Positions 43,115 to 54,834 of a stretch of DNA of 64,000 nucleotides are shown here, one piece after another (position 1 is the stretch's first letter; every line of letters begins with the position of its first letter). The DNA lies in assembly GCA_963573315.1 (NCBI GenBank), contig OY752152.1, positions 310,001 to 374,000 of the forward strand, in the 5' to 3' direction. This stretch comes from Entomortierella parvispora. Taxonomy: Eukaryota; Mortierellomycota; Mortierellomycetes; Mortierellales; Mortierellaceae. The translations under genes and the position numbers were made by a program. The notes beneath the pieces are model-generated. The model was not told where the DNA came from. It did no database searches and saw nothing but the letters and a program-made list of their open reading frames with translations.

Positions 43115-46100
43115 ATGAAGAGCGACTTCAAGGTGTGTTTACAACCACTCGCCCCGCAACCGTATCACCTCTCAACCAACAACACTGAACTGAAAGGCTA
43201 ACACCCTTTCTTTTGGACTCTATAGTTTTCCAACTTGTGCGGAACGGTCTACAAGCAGGGAAACCTCATCTTCACCCCAGATGGAAACTCAGTCCTCAGT
43301 CCTGTTGGAAACAGACTGACTGTCTTTGACCTTGTCAAGTATGTGTCTCGCGCAAAGTGCTGTCATTGCATAATGTCTCCAGGACTACAAGACTCACCCC
43401 TGCACCACCATCTTTACACTTTATAACGCAATAGCAACAAGGCTGTTACGTTTCCCTATGAAAACAGAAAGAATATCGACAGGATCGCACTTAGTCCAAA
43501 CGCTACCTTGTTGATCTCAGTCGATGAAGGTACTGCACAGAACCCCGTCGCATTGTTCAAATGGATCAGACTAAAAACATTGGTGCTGACCCTTCTTGTG
43601 TATTTCAATAGATGGTCGTGCTCTCCTTGTCAACTACAACCGCCAAATCGTTCTCCATCACTTCAACTTTAAGGGAAAGATCCATGATCTTCAATTCAGC
43701 CCAGACGGAAAGTAAGGAAACAGTTCTATAGGGTTGTTCTCATATATCTCGGATCCTTCAGGAATACTTATATCTTCCTTCTTTCTACCTTAGGTACTTT
43801 GCAGTCACTCATGGAAAGATGATTCAGGTCTGGAAAACACCAGGATTCCATCGGGAGTTTGCACCTATTGTTCTCCACCGCACATATACTGGACATTACG
43901 ATGACGTTACAGCCATCACTTGGTCCCCAGACTCGAAATACTTTTTGACAACCTCCAAGGATATGAGTGCGCGTGTGTACTCTGTCAATCCAGAGGAAGG
44001 ATTTGTACCATTCACGCTCTCAGGACACAGAGATACCGTTGTCGGTGCTTGGTTCTCAAAGGAGCAGGATACCATCTATACAGTCAGTAAGGACGGCGCT
44101 CTTTTCGAGTGGCGCAACACATTGATCAACCCTAAGGAAGAAGACGAAGATTCGGATGATGAGAGCCCCATGCAAGTTGATAACGGCCCCAGGAGGTGGT
44201 CTGCAGTTCAGAGACATTTCTTCTTCCAGGAACACGCCAAGGTCGTCTGCGCTGCCTACCATGCACCCTCTGCCATGATGGTTGTCGGTTTCTCGAATGG
44301 TGTGTTTGGTATCTGGGAGCTTCCTTCCTTCACCAACATTCACACTCTCAGGTACAAAGATCACTTGAATGGCGGATCAAATTTGACGATAGACAAATTA
44401 GCCAAAAATACTGACATGTCAATTTCGTACACCCAATTTAGCATTTCACAAAAAAAGATTGACTCGGTCACGATCAACAAGACAGGAGAATGGTTGGCAT
44501 TTGGAGCATCTAAACTCGGGCAGCTTTTGGTCTGGGAATGGCAATCAGAGTCCTACGTGTTGAAGCAGCAGGGACACTTCTATGATATGAACTGCCTGTC
44601 GTACTCCACCGACGGTCAGAGTGTGGTCACTGGTGGAGATGATGGCAAGGTCAAAGTCTGGAACACAATCTCGGGATTCTGTTTTGTGACTTTTGCCGAG
44701 CATTCATCAAAGGTTGCCGCTACAGAGTTTGCCAAGAATGGCCAGGTTGTCTTTTCCGCATCATATGACGGAACCGTGCGAGCCTACGATCTTGTCCGTT
44801 ACCGTAACTTCAGGACATTTACCTCGCCTACACCAGTTCAATTCTCATCTTTGGCTGTGGACCCTAGTGGAGAGATTGTTTGCGCGGGAGCTCAGAACAC
44901 TTTTGAGATTTATGTCTGGTCTGTTCAGACTGGCAAGCTGTTGGATATTTTGAACGGACACACCGCACCCATTTCATGTCTTGCATTCTCACCTACGGCT
45001 CAATTCTTGGCGTCTTCATCCTGGGATCGCTCTATTCGCACCTGGGATGTCTTTGGTCGTGGAAAGAGCGTGGAGAGTTTCACTCACATGTCTGAAGTTC
45101 TTGCCTTGGCTTTCCGCCCTGACGGAAAGGAGCTCTGTGGATCGACTTTGGACGGCCAATTGAGTTTCTGGGACGTGGATTCGGCCTTGCAAACAGATGT
45201 GATTGATGGACGTCGTGATATCTCTGGAGGTCGCAGAGCAGAAGACAAAATCACGGCCGAGAACTCTACTTCGGGCAAGCATTTCAACTCGCTCTGCTAC
45301 ACTGCTGACGGAACCTGCATTATCGGAGGAGGTAACAGCAAATACGTCTGCATCTACGACATCAAGGCCAACATTTTGGTCAAGAAGTGGCAAATCTCCA
45401 AGAACTTGTCTTTTGATGGCACGTTAGAGTTCTTGAACTCCAAGAACATGACAGAGGCTGGTGCCATGGATTTGATCGAGGATGACGATGACATGAGTGA
45501 CTTGGAGGATCGTCTCGACAACGTTCTTCCCGGCACCAAGGATCTTTCCAAGAGAAATGTGCGACCAGAGATCCGGACAAAAGCAGTTCGCTTCTCGCCC
45601 ACTGGACGATCCTGGGCAGCGGCTTCTACCGAGGGTCTTTTGATCTACTCTTTGGATGACACCCTTATGTTCGATCCCTTTGATCTGGAGATTGACATCA
45701 CCCCCGAGACCATTTTGGAGACGTTGGAGGAGAAGGACTACCTGAAGGCGTTGGTGATGGCTTTCCGCCTGAACGAACGTCAGTATATCCAGAGGTGTTA
45801 CGAGGCCATCCCACCATCCGATGTGAGGTTGGTTGCCCGTCAATTGCCTGTAAAGTACTTGGAGAGATTGATGAAGTTCATTGCGAGCTATATGGAGGAT
45901 TCTCCTCACTTGGAGTTCCATTTGATCTGGTGCACGAGTCTGTTGATCAGTCACGGCAAGTATCTCAAGGACCACTCGGGCGAGTTCCTGACCGTATTCA
46001 GGGGCTTGCAGAAGGGTGTTGGCAAGATGCATGAAGATCTCGCAAAAGTGTAAGTGTGGGCTCTTTTTCTTCCCTTTTCTTTTTCCTTTTTGGTAGACAA

Positions 46101-46207
46101 CCAAGGATACTGACTGGCTTTTTTCCCCCTTCTTCGGGCTTTTTAGATGCAACGACAACTCCTACACATTAGAATACCTCTTGTCTCAAGCACAAAAGAC
46201 TGAATAG
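43115..46207 (+). CDS. PWP2: Periodic tryptophan protein 2 (Pwp2/Utp1), SSU processome
   Basis: Six exons: 43115-43132, 43226-43338, 43435-43529, 43612-43711, 43794-46049 and 46147-46207; phases agree and give 880 aa. Pwp2 is a core UTP-B subunit of the nucleolar small-subunit processome, needed for early 18S rRNA processing. The N-terminus (FSNLCGTVYKQGNLIFTPDGNSVLSPVGNRL) is highly characteristic. Two WD40 propellers follow, with clear repeats such as HYDDVTAITWSPDSKYFLT, HFYDMNCLSYSTDGQSVVTGGDDGKVKVW and HTAPISCLAFSPTAQFLASSSWDRSIRTWDV. An acidic segment (IEDDDDMSDLEDRLD) links to a C-terminal Utp12-type helical domain (LEEKDYLKALVMAFRLNERQYIQRCYEAIP) used for UTP-B assembly. The first exon encodes only six residues. 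Confidence 0.95.
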
Positions 46208-46531
46208 AGCGGATTTATTTTGGCCTTTCTTGCAGGCCAGCTGTCGACAGCATGCACGGCCCTCGAGCACACAAGAGAAACTCAACAAAAAAACAACTAA
46301 ACCTCATTTGCATTAAAAATATATCGCACCTCCATTACGTGACCTTTTGGCTCTATCTCTGTACATGCACCAGCGATTTTCTGCCTGTTTTCACTTTACA
46401 GTAAGATCTTGCGTTGTCATTATGCAGACATACGTCGACTTGCGTCGGATGGAGCTACACGCACACTTGGGTGACGCACAGGAAGTGGCACATTTTCTTC
46501 ACTGCCCTTTAAGTGGATGAGTCATCGTTTT
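46208..46531. other. Intergenic region between PWP2 and the methyltransferase gene
   Basis: PWP2 3' flank (ATTAAAAATATA near 46312) and upstream region of the methyltransferase gene. No gene is seen. Confidence 0.55.
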
Positions 46532-46538
46532 TATATAA
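46532..46538 (+). promoter_or_regulatory. TATA box of the methyltransferase gene
   Basis: TATATAA lies 57 bp before the ATG at 46589. This rules out the upstream in-frame ATG at 46517, which precedes the box. Confidence 0.65.
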
Positions 46539-46588
46539 ATTCTCTTTTCCTGCCGCTTTCACAGCAACGCAACCCACACATCCAAAGC

Positions 46589-47413
46589 ATGTCCCTCTCC
46601 AGCTCGCAGCCAATTGTCTATGCGCAAGACCACAGCCATGCTGTCCTCCAGACCCACAGCTGGCGCACCGTCGCCAACTCGGCTACCTACCTGCGTCCTC
46701 ACATCCAGTCGCACATGTCCATCCTAGACGTCGGGTGTGGCCCCGGCAGCATCACGGTCGATCTGGCCAAACTGGTGCCCCAAGGCCGCGTGATCGGTAT
46801 TGAATATACATCGGAGCCTCTGAAGGACGCATGTGCCTTTGCCCAACAGCAGGGTATCACCAATGCTGAGTTTCAAGTCGGCGATATTCACAAACTCGAT
46901 TTCCCAGACAACACGTTTGACATTGTCCATGCACATCAAGTGCTGCAACATGTGGCCGACCCGGTTCAGGCACTGCGTGAAATGAAGCGCGTCTGTAAAA
47001 AGGATGGTGGCATTGTGGCCGTTCGCGAGTCGGCCAAGATGTTGTGGTACCCCGAGTCGCCAGGTCTGGAGCACTTTTGGGAGGCGGCGACAAGCATGGG
47101 TCGTCTCAAGGGCAGCAACCCGCATGCGGGCCCTCGCCTTCATGTCTGGGCACAGGAGGCTGGTTTTACGCGATCACAGATAACTTGCAGTTCGGGCGCG
47201 TGGTGTTTCGCCTCTCCAGAGGAGCGCGTGTATTGGGGTGGGTCGATGGAGGAGCGCACGTTGTCGTCGGTCTTTGCCGCCAATGCGACAGAGTTAAACC
47301 TGGCGACCCAAGAGGAGCTGAAGGCGATGGCCAAGGCGTGGAGGATCTGGATTGAAGACGACAATGGTTGGTTCTCCGTGCTACATGGCGAGATCATCTG
47401 CCGCAAGGAGTAG
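46589..47413 (+). CDS. Class I SAM-dependent methyltransferase (UbiE/COQ5-like fold)
   Basis: A single-exon protein of 274 aa. The ATG at 46589 was chosen because a TATA box at 46532 lies downstream of the alternative upstream ATG. The SAM-binding motif I (ILDVGCGPGSITVDLA) is at residues 45-60, the acidic motif II (VIGIEYTSEPL) about 70-80, and motif III-type residues (FQVGDIHKLDFPDNTFDIVHAHQVLQHV) about 95-125. The order and spacing fit Methyltransf_11/25 enzymes. These methylate many small molecules; the substrate here is unknown. The C-terminal region (WGGSMEERTL, WIEDDNGWFSVLHGEIIC) resembles fungal stand-alone methyltransferases of this type. No link to neighbouring genes is evident. 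Confidence 0.85.
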   Translation: MSLSSSQPIVYAQDHSHAVLQTHSWRTVANSATYLRPHIQSHMSILDVGCGPGSITVDLAKLVPQGRVIGIEYTSEPLKDACAFAQQQGITNAEFQVGDIHKLDFPDNTFDIVHAHQVLQHVADPVQALREMKRVCKKDGGIVAVRESAKMLWYPESPGLEHFWEAATSMGRLKGSNPHAGPRLHVWAQEAGFTRSQITCSSGAWCFASPEERVYWGGSMEERTLSSVFAANATELNLATQEELKAMAKAWRIWIEDDNGWFSVLHGEIICRKE

Positions 47414-48100
47414 TTGTAGCGATTGCGTCTTTTTTCTCTTCGTTATTGAACGATCAAAACAACATCTACGAGAACAAACTCATTTGCAGATGATGTAACA
47501 AACAACCGTCCCCCAGCAGTGCGACTCGTACATTGAAGTATCACATTAACACGCACAGAAAGTACGACAAAGGCAAACAAAATACAGTAGATGAAGGAGA
47601 CCCGGCCTTATACTATCAACCCTCACATCAACAACAGCACAAAAGAAGGCGGCAATCATCAATGCAGCTCTAACTTGGATTGACAGAAACTGTATTGTTC
47701 GCCTTCAGGTTTTTCACATTGCGCGTTTTGGGGCTTTGGGCTAGGCCTTGATGGCGCTATTCAAACACGGATAATCACGGGTAATCTCTGTAAACGTGTG
47801 CAATGCAAGGCGCAAGAGTGCGCGGAATAACCATTTACCCAACCAATAATTGCCGAGATCTTGAGCTCAAAACAACCTTTCGAACAAACAGGAACCCCTG
47901 GGATTGAGCCCATAGAAAGATTCTCAATCCTCTCTCTCGGGGCGTCAGCAATCCCCGTCCCCCAGCAGCAGCAGCAAAGCAGCAGGCAGGTGGACGGATT
48001 TTGTTTTTCTTTTTTGGAAAACAAATCATTGAGGGTGTCGGAGGCCCAAAAGCGCAAGTTGCCATTCTTATTTTGAGAAAATGTTTTTCCGAAGGAGGAA
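47414..48100. other. Intergenic region between the methyltransferase and dienelactone hydrolase genes
   Basis: 3' flank of the methyltransferase and promoter of the next gene. A CAG repeat (47962-47982) and AT-rich DNA are seen; no gene. Confidence 0.55.
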
Positions 48101-48108
48101 TATATAAA
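48101..48108 (+). promoter_or_regulatory. TATA box of the dienelactone hydrolase gene
   Basis: TATATAAA lies 81 bp before the ATG and is followed by a CT/CAA-rich leader, a typical arrangement for a strongly expressed fungal gene. Confidence 0.65.
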
Positions 48109-48188
48109 GACTTTACCTTTCTTTCTCTCTTCTCTTCTCAACAACACCAACAACGACAAACCCCTTCCCCCTTCCCAAAACTATAAGA

Positions 48189-49071
48189 ATGACCCAGCCC
48201 ACTTTGATCGACGCCTGTTGCAACACCCCTCCCACTTCAGCCGAGTGGACCAAGCGTGGAGAGGACAAGGTTCTCGGCACCAAGGTCCATGGCGAAGATC
48301 GAATGGTTTACAGAACTGGACCCAAGGACTCCAAGAGAGGAATCATTGCTATCTACGACATCTTTGGATTCCACCCCACCGGTATCCAGTTCTTTGACGT
48401 AAGAGCCTGGAAAGAAGTGCAATGTTACTTTTTTTTTTTTTTTTTTTTTTTTTCAGCAAAAAAGAGAGGAGATCCCGATCTAACATTTTCACTACAACGG
48501 ATATTAGCGCCTTGCCCTTGCTGAGGGAGGATTCCAGGTCTCGGCCCCCCATTTCTTCAAGGAGATCATGCCCATTGAGTTGCTCGCGGATCGTCCCGGT
48601 CTCATGGCCTGGTTGGGCGCGAACGGTGATTACAAAAACAACCATTTCGCAGAATTGATCAACGCCGCTGTGGAGGATTTGAGAGCCGATGGCTGCACCA
48701 GCTTCTCGATCATGGGACAATGCTGGGGAACCTTTATTGCCGTTCAGGCCTCTTCGGAGTCCGGTAACCCCTTCTTGGCCTGTGGAGGACCTCATCCTTC
48801 CATGATGACGATCGAGGGTGTCAAGGATGTGACCTGCCCTTTGATCTTGTTGCCTGCCAAGGAGGATGGTGATATGGTCCCCATTGTGGAATCTTTGAAG
48901 TCCAAGAACTTCAAGGTCGAGTCCAAGCAGGTTCGATTCGATAACATGCACCATGGATGGACTGGCGGTCGTGGTGACTGGACTGTGCCTGAGCAGTTCA
49001 AGGCCGGTTTGGAGGCGGTCGAAATCTTGGCCAGCTACTACGCTGAGGTTGCTGCCGCTGCCAACTTGTAA
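48189..49071 (+). CDS. Dienelactone hydrolase family alpha/beta hydrolase
   Basis: Two exons, 48189-48398 and 48508-49071 (phase 0), give 257 aa, the usual size for the family. Dienelactone hydrolases open dienelactone rings or act as general carboxylesterases through a Cys-Asp-His triad. The nucleophile elbow MGQCWGT places Cys142; the acid is D190 or D192 in AKEDGDM; the base is H218 or H219 in NMHHGWTGGRG. The N-terminus (GIIAIYDIFGFHPTGIQFFDRLA) and HFFKEIMP segment fit fungal cytosolic members. The intron has a long poly(T) run (about 48429-48454) between the donor and a TATTAG acceptor. No signal peptide is seen, so the enzyme is probably cytosolic. The natural substrate is unknown. Confidence 0.9.
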
Positions 49072-49205
49072 ATAGGACCCTTTTTTTTTGTCCATGTTTG
49101 TCTTTTCATAAAGGTTGTGTGTTCGAATAATTTATTCCGAGCCCTTTCAATTGCTGAAGGCCAAATGGCACAGCAGAAATACCAGACTTGGCCCTTTTTT
49201 ATCCT

Positions 49206-49206
<1 letters not shown>

Positions 49207-49302
<96 letters not shown>
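49207..49302. repeat. Compound microsatellite (CT)n-(AC)n
   Basis: A (CT)22 tract at 49207-49250 is followed by an (AC)n tract at 49256-49302. Confidence 0.9.
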
Positions 49303-49303
<1 letters not shown>

Positions 49304-49359
49304 CTCGCTCACTCTCTGCTGTCTCGCGCAAGGGCAATAGCAGCAGTGACAAAGTCTCA

Positions 49360-49596
49360 ATGATGGAAGGACCCAACAAAGAAATCAAACAGTACATCCG
49401 AGAAAAATCGGCCGGCCAAAAGACAGTTGGTGTCAAAAACAAGGCCGAAAGACTTTTCACTCTTCTGAATTGTAGTCCAGACATGTACATTGCTTACCAG
49501 GCCTCCGGAAATCAGCTACAGTTCTTGAAAGATAACGGTGGGAAAACGTTCAAATATTCCCTAGTCAGTGATGAGTTAGATGTAGCTCCGTCTTGA
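49360..49596 (+). CDS. Possible small protein, unrecognised
   Basis: A 78-aa frame from the ATG at 49360 just after a compound microsatellite. Residue composition (KEIKQYIREKSAGQKTVG, SPDMYIAYQASGNQLQFL) looks like real protein rather than noise, but there is no recognisable domain. An AATAG acceptor-like site lies just upstream, so it could be the last exon of a longer gene or a relic. The rest of 49072-50238 contains only poly(C)/poly(A) runs and short frames. Confidence 0.3.
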   Translation: MMEGPNKEIKQYIREKSAGQKTVGVKNKAERLFTLLNCSPDMYIAYQASGNQLQFLKDNGGKTFKYSLVSDELDVAPS

Positions 49597-50238
49597 CAAA
49601 AGGAATTCATTCACTGTGCATTTCAAACAATATTGTTTTGCACCCTTATTTATTGTGGGTTGCCAGGGTCATTTGCAAGCGCCGTCTCTTCCTCATCATC
49701 GTACCTGCCGTTTTCTATGTTCCCGCAATGGACCCACAGCATACTATTACGGACCTAGCACGCGTTGCAGAGAGAGCACACAGGCTCAAAAGAGGAGGAT
49801 GAAGCCCCCCCCCCCCCAAAAAAAAAAAGAAAAAGAAAAACCGACACCGACACCGACACACGTCGTTGTGACTCCTCTCTGTTCTCCTCTACGTCCAGGA
49901 ATGCAACTTTTACAAGGATCCCGTAGAGGCTCACCCGCCCCCACGCTCATCGTCTAAACGTTGACGCATTCACACGATGCCACGTTTCCTTCAATGTCTA
50001 CTTTCGATTGAGTACGCCAAACAGTCCGGCATCTGGGGGAATCATTATCAGATGCACCGCCATCAACTCCCAGATGCGACAATAGCATGCATCATGATTC
50101 ACTTTCAGTCTGAGTCTATTGTCCGAGAACTCCTGCGATTTTGACATTCTCTTGGATTCCTCCAACACCCCAGAGTCCGGTTTATCCGTGGGAAGAAGTA
50201 AAAAGGACAAGGCAATAAGAAGCGGTTCAATTGAATTT

Positions 50239-53200
50239 TTATTTTTGATTTGCAGCCGGATCTTGCGACAGCCTCAGAGCCACTTGACCCCACCGGTCCC
50301 ACAGATCCTGGGCAGTCTCGATCGTGTCGCCGACAGCATCGACCGAGTATTTCTCTACACGGTCCTTTCGCGCCAACGCCTCCTCTTTCAAAAGGCAACC
50401 TCCTCCGAGGCACGTAGCCTCCTTTTGCCACGCGCTCTCGACCGAGAGTGAATCCGCAAGATACCCTTTGTAGTCCAAAGACCGTCTCTCCTGCACCGCA
50501 GTGACCACCCTGTCTACAAAGATCTTCCAGCGAGGATAATAAAACTCTTTAACAATCCCTGCCCATTCTTTGGATGCGTAATCCGCCAATCCCGCCTGGC
50601 CTTTTGGGCCCCACCATGTCACCTGGTTTCGAGCATTGAACTCTAGGTAGTCTGCATAGGTGTCTTCAACCTCTTCTGCTCGAGTCACGTTGCCCTTGAT
50701 GCCTCCTACCACTTTTGCAGAGACACGAGCATCTCGGATCCAAGGCCCCAACATAAAATGAGGATGCGTAGCCAGTATCCGATCCGTGTCCAGGATAGCC
50801 TCCAAAAGTCCAGTGCCCAAGGATCGAGTCATTACCAAGTTTTTAGACCGGTACGCGGTCACAAACTCGCGATGAAGACCTGGAATCACAATCGCAGCCA
50901 TGATCTCTCGTGTGACATCCACGAGATCGTAGCGGAAACTGGAGATGTTCAGCGGAAGCTCTGCCTCCGTTGGTAGTCGACCGGGCTCGGTTGAATCCGA
51001 TCGAGTCTGGATTGAGGGTGACGATGACGACAAAGAGTTGATATGTATAGAGGTCAAGGTAGATGTGATGGGTTTCTGTTGCCGTTGTGCAAGAGTATTC
51101 TTGAAGGCATCCCGAATTTGAGTCGAGAATGAAGTCCAGAGTGTGGTGACAGTGCCTCGGGATCCATTTCCTCTATTGGTGCTGCCGTTGTTGCTGCTGC
51201 CTTGTGTTGCCACCGCCGTAAGGAGCTCCTGGAATGAGTTTTGAATCACACCATGGCCCCGCCGCATCTTGGAAGCCTCTGTCTGGGTCGATTCGATCAA
51301 TTGACTCCAAGCCTTGACCACTGTGGGCTTGTCGTACCAAAACACGGTAGCCATGAACCCTTCTCGCTTCATGTCCAACGCAGGGGTGATGTCCAGGATG
51401 GATTTAGACTGGGACATTTGACCAGATCGGATGTCCCAGACTGTTTTGGAAAGCGTCCTCCAGGTTTGGAGCATGGCTTCTGATGTTTGGGTGGGACCAT
51501 AACGTCGTCGAATAAAGTCATCGAGGTGTTTTTGGCTGTCAAGAGGTCCCTGGTTCAAGAGAACTGCTGATCCATTCTTTGTCGCCGAGACACTTGAGGT
51601 GGCGATGGGAGGCAAGTTCGGTGGGGGTACTACACCTTTGGAGATAATAGGCGGGGTGTTGAGAGCTAGAGGGTACGTTGCTTCGACAGATTCCCAAGGA
51701 AGGTCCAGGATGAGTTGGTACAGATATTCATTGTTGTTAATGCCTTCCATAGTGATTCCCATGCCCTTCATGGTCTTGGCGGGTTGGTGGTATGCCCTGA
51801 AAGGCTCGGACAGTAGCGTAGGCAGAGTGCCATAGAGGGCTTGCCCGCCTCCAAAGTTGTTCAACCTGACAGTGAGAGATTGCAAAGTTAGTCTCTTGTC
51901 ACTTTCAACACGAGATGCCTAGTGGTCGCTTTGCAGGATGACTTACATGCTCCAGCCCCAGTCGATGCCGAAAAATCCTTCCGTGATGTTCCAGAGAGGG
52001 GCAACATCCGAGTACAGGTCAATCACAAACGCGTCTCGTCCCTGGTTTGTCTCTCGAATCCCGTCAAAGAAGGCTTTTGTTTGTGCTGCTTGCCAAATAT
52101 CCCGATGGAGCAAAAACCACCCCTGCATCACCCAAATCGCCTCTGGATCGGCAGCTTTGAGAGCCTTCATCACACTGCTGGTTGTCTGTTGCAAACAGTC
52201 GACCCGCATACAAGTCGGGTTCAATTCGTTGTACAGATCCAGGAGGTAATGATGGGAGGGGGAAGAACGACTCGCATCCAAATGTCCCGAAGCGCGGTAC
52301 ATGCTGTTTTGAAGCTCAATGAATCGCTTGGAGAGGTCTTCAAAGAGGGGATCTGTTGACGGTACGAAAGTGACTCTGGTGTATGGATCCATGGACGCCC
52401 ATTCGGAGGCCTTTTCAAACTTTGTTGCGGGATATTTGGACGTTAGTGCTTGGGGTACAAACCCGTTAAAGGAGGGCATGATCGCCGTGATGTTAAAGTC
52501 CTGCATCCGACGCATGATCCTATTCGATAAAGGGGCAAGGGGGGAGGAGGGGGGGGTAAGTGCTCTTTCCCGAACGCCACACTTTTCAAAGGGAGCGGGA
52601 TCGGGGAAAGGAAATCACATCCACCGAGTCAACGTACCGGCCTTGTAGTTCCCACTGAGAATCAATCCAGTCATCCTTGTAGACTGTATCATTTCCAAAT
52701 CCCCAAGATCCTTGAATATTGCCCATCCGTTGCCACGGCATGAAGGCAGGTCCACCCAAGAATTCATTGATCTGCTCCCTTGTCAATCCTTGGTCTTCGT
52801 AAAACTTTCGGACCACATACTCTTGGCCAACCATGGCCAAGGCCATGTTGATACCATTGAGCATCATCCAGTCTAAAGTTCATTTCAAAAAGTGCATGTT
52901 AGCATTGGGCGCAAGGAAGGAAGGGGAGTGCAGCCAGACGGCTTTTTTTTCCCGCGCCATTTTTTTTTTTTAGCTTACCCAACTCGCGCTCCCATCGAGA
53001 CCAGTCCCAGAAGGCAAAGGAGTATCCAAAGGTGACGACATTCATGTAGTATCTCCAAGGCACAAAACTCGCCCTGACCACCACTCCACCGCCACTACCA
53101 CTGTTGCTGTTGCTGTTGTTGGTGTTGCTGATGTTGCTGCTTGTCCACTTGGGTGGCACGGACGGGACCTGGTCGAATCGATCTCCGCTCCAGGACATCT

Positions 53201-53837
53201 CCACCTGACAGACATTTCTGAGATAGTAGTTCAGCCCCGCACCCAGGGCTGACAGAGAAGCCCCTTCAATCAGGATGGTCTCTTTATCATTGCCATTGTG
53301 CTTGCTCGATATCCTAAACGTGTCGTGAATGTTGCTGGCAGAATCGGTCGCCACGAGTCCCGGTTGGAGTCTAAACAGAAAAAGGTCATGATAGGCCACG
53401 GGGAAGTGTCGTTTGACGAGCGCGTAAAGGGGCGTCTCCGGTTCACTGCCGCTACTGCTGCTGCTGCCATCATCGGCCGCTTCTTCACGTCTTCTTATCA
53501 TCTGTTCCGATAATGAAGATGGTTTTGAGGGTAACCTCCAAGAGGGTTTTGAGTTGGATGATGATTTGACTTGTGGATGAGATGCTAATGCTAAGATAGA
53601 TGCTGGTGCTGATTGCTGTTGCCGGGGCGACACGGGGGATTGTGTGTCGGAGGGAGAGGAAGAGGAGGATGCATGGGCGGGGGTCAACAGACTCGACAAG
53701 GACAAGCAGAGGGTCGACAATGAGATGATCAATGCAAGCGACCGTCGGCGTGACCCCTTCCTTCCTCGCTGCTGTGGTTGTTGGAGTTGTTTTCCTGTTG
53801 CCTCGGCACAGCCTTCTTGCGCCATGTCTTGCGCCAT
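50239..53837 (-). CDS. NAGLU: Alpha-N-acetylglucosaminidase (GH89, NAGLU)
   Basis: Four exons on the minus strand, 53837-52979, 52872-52638, 52519-51947 and 51865-50239, with agreeing phases, give 1,097 aa. The enzyme removes terminal alpha-linked N-acetylglucosamine, in animals from heparan sulfate in lysosomes. GH89 marks are clear: the N-terminal ALVKRHFP module, the VPWRYYMNVVTFGYSFAFWDWSRWERE segment, EFLGGPAFMPWQRMGN, DPEAIWVMQGW, and MLNNFGGG at the exon 3/4 junction. The N-terminus is longer than in human (743 aa) because of Ser-rich low-complexity stretches and a hydrophobic segment at about 35-55 preceded by RKGSRRR, which looks like a signal anchor; a luminal or secreted location is inferred. 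The role in a fungus is unclear, perhaps glycan turnover or foraging. Confidence 0.92.
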
Positions 53838-54834
53838 CGTGGGAGAGGATTTTTACAACGGTAAACTACCGAGAGATTGGAGTGGAGGCGCAGAAACAGT
53901 TGAGTGAAGGATGATTTGGAAGCAATGGCAAAGAAAGGAAGACAGGAAGGAAAGAGAGAAAGATATAATAATGAGAGCACAGCAGCAAAAGTCGGGCGCA
54001 AAGGGTGACAAGACAGAACCCAGTTGGTCCTCACAGGGGATCCTTTGGCTGAGTATAGAACAAAAAAAGAGGGAAAGAGAAGTGGCAGTTCAACTGAAGG
54101 TGGGATTGTTCTTGAAAGAAGAGAGGCGGAAGAACGAGGCCGGATAAAGATGATATGAAGGGTCGGGAACCAGTATTCATCCTGCATTGACCCCGTGTTC
54201 GTGGCACTGGACCCGTTTTGGACTCTTGAAAAACAAGTCTCGGATTGTTGTGACCTTACCCAAGGCCGGCGACTGTAGCAGACTTGCTGCGGATGCGGGG
54301 AAGTACAAGTAGGGGTGTGGGGAAGGTTGGGGGTGGGTGGGAAAGAGAACAAAAGGGGACAGGCGCCATGGGGGCCTTTGAAGACAATGAACGAATACCC
54401 AAAGACACATCCATCTCACACAATACAATGACACGCGTCGCACGCACGACGTGACAGAAACAAAAAAGATTTTTTTTTTTTTTTGCACACGTCTCAGATC
54501 CAAAGCGGCGCTTTTGGTACTCGTCTTTGTCTCCACAAAGGAGAGCCTCGTGTGGGAGGAGAAGGTGCACGCGATCGAAAACCTGCGAGGACGGGGTAGG
54601 GTGACAAAGACCGCGTAAAAGAATGCTCTTTCAGGAGAGCCAGATCCTCGTTTTAGCAGGGAGCAGCCACTCCTAAAACACGTCTGCGGACTGCCGCTCG
54701 GCCTCTCCTCTCTTGAAAGCTGGACCCCTTCCCCCCTTTTTCTCGACTAAACTAGTACAGTTCATGGCTTCGGTTGTTGCAGTTAGTACTAATTGCAGTG
54801 CCTTTGGCTATCCTAGGAAAAGTCTCCTTATGGA
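53838..54834. other. Upstream region of the NAGLU gene
   Basis: No gene is supported. It probably contains the minus-strand NAGLU promoter and leader. A poly(T) run lies near 54471-54484. Confidence 0.55.

Noticed and set aside
45424-46158. 244-aa minus-strand open frame
   Set aside because: Antisense of the PWP2 C-terminal region.
46517-46588. Upstream in-frame ATG of the methyltransferase
   Set aside because: The TATA box at 46532 lies downstream of it, so this ATG is probably not transcribed.
49117-49359. Upstream part of the 49117-49596 frame
   Set aside because: It is translated microsatellite (poly Leu-Ser and Thr-His) and not credible protein.
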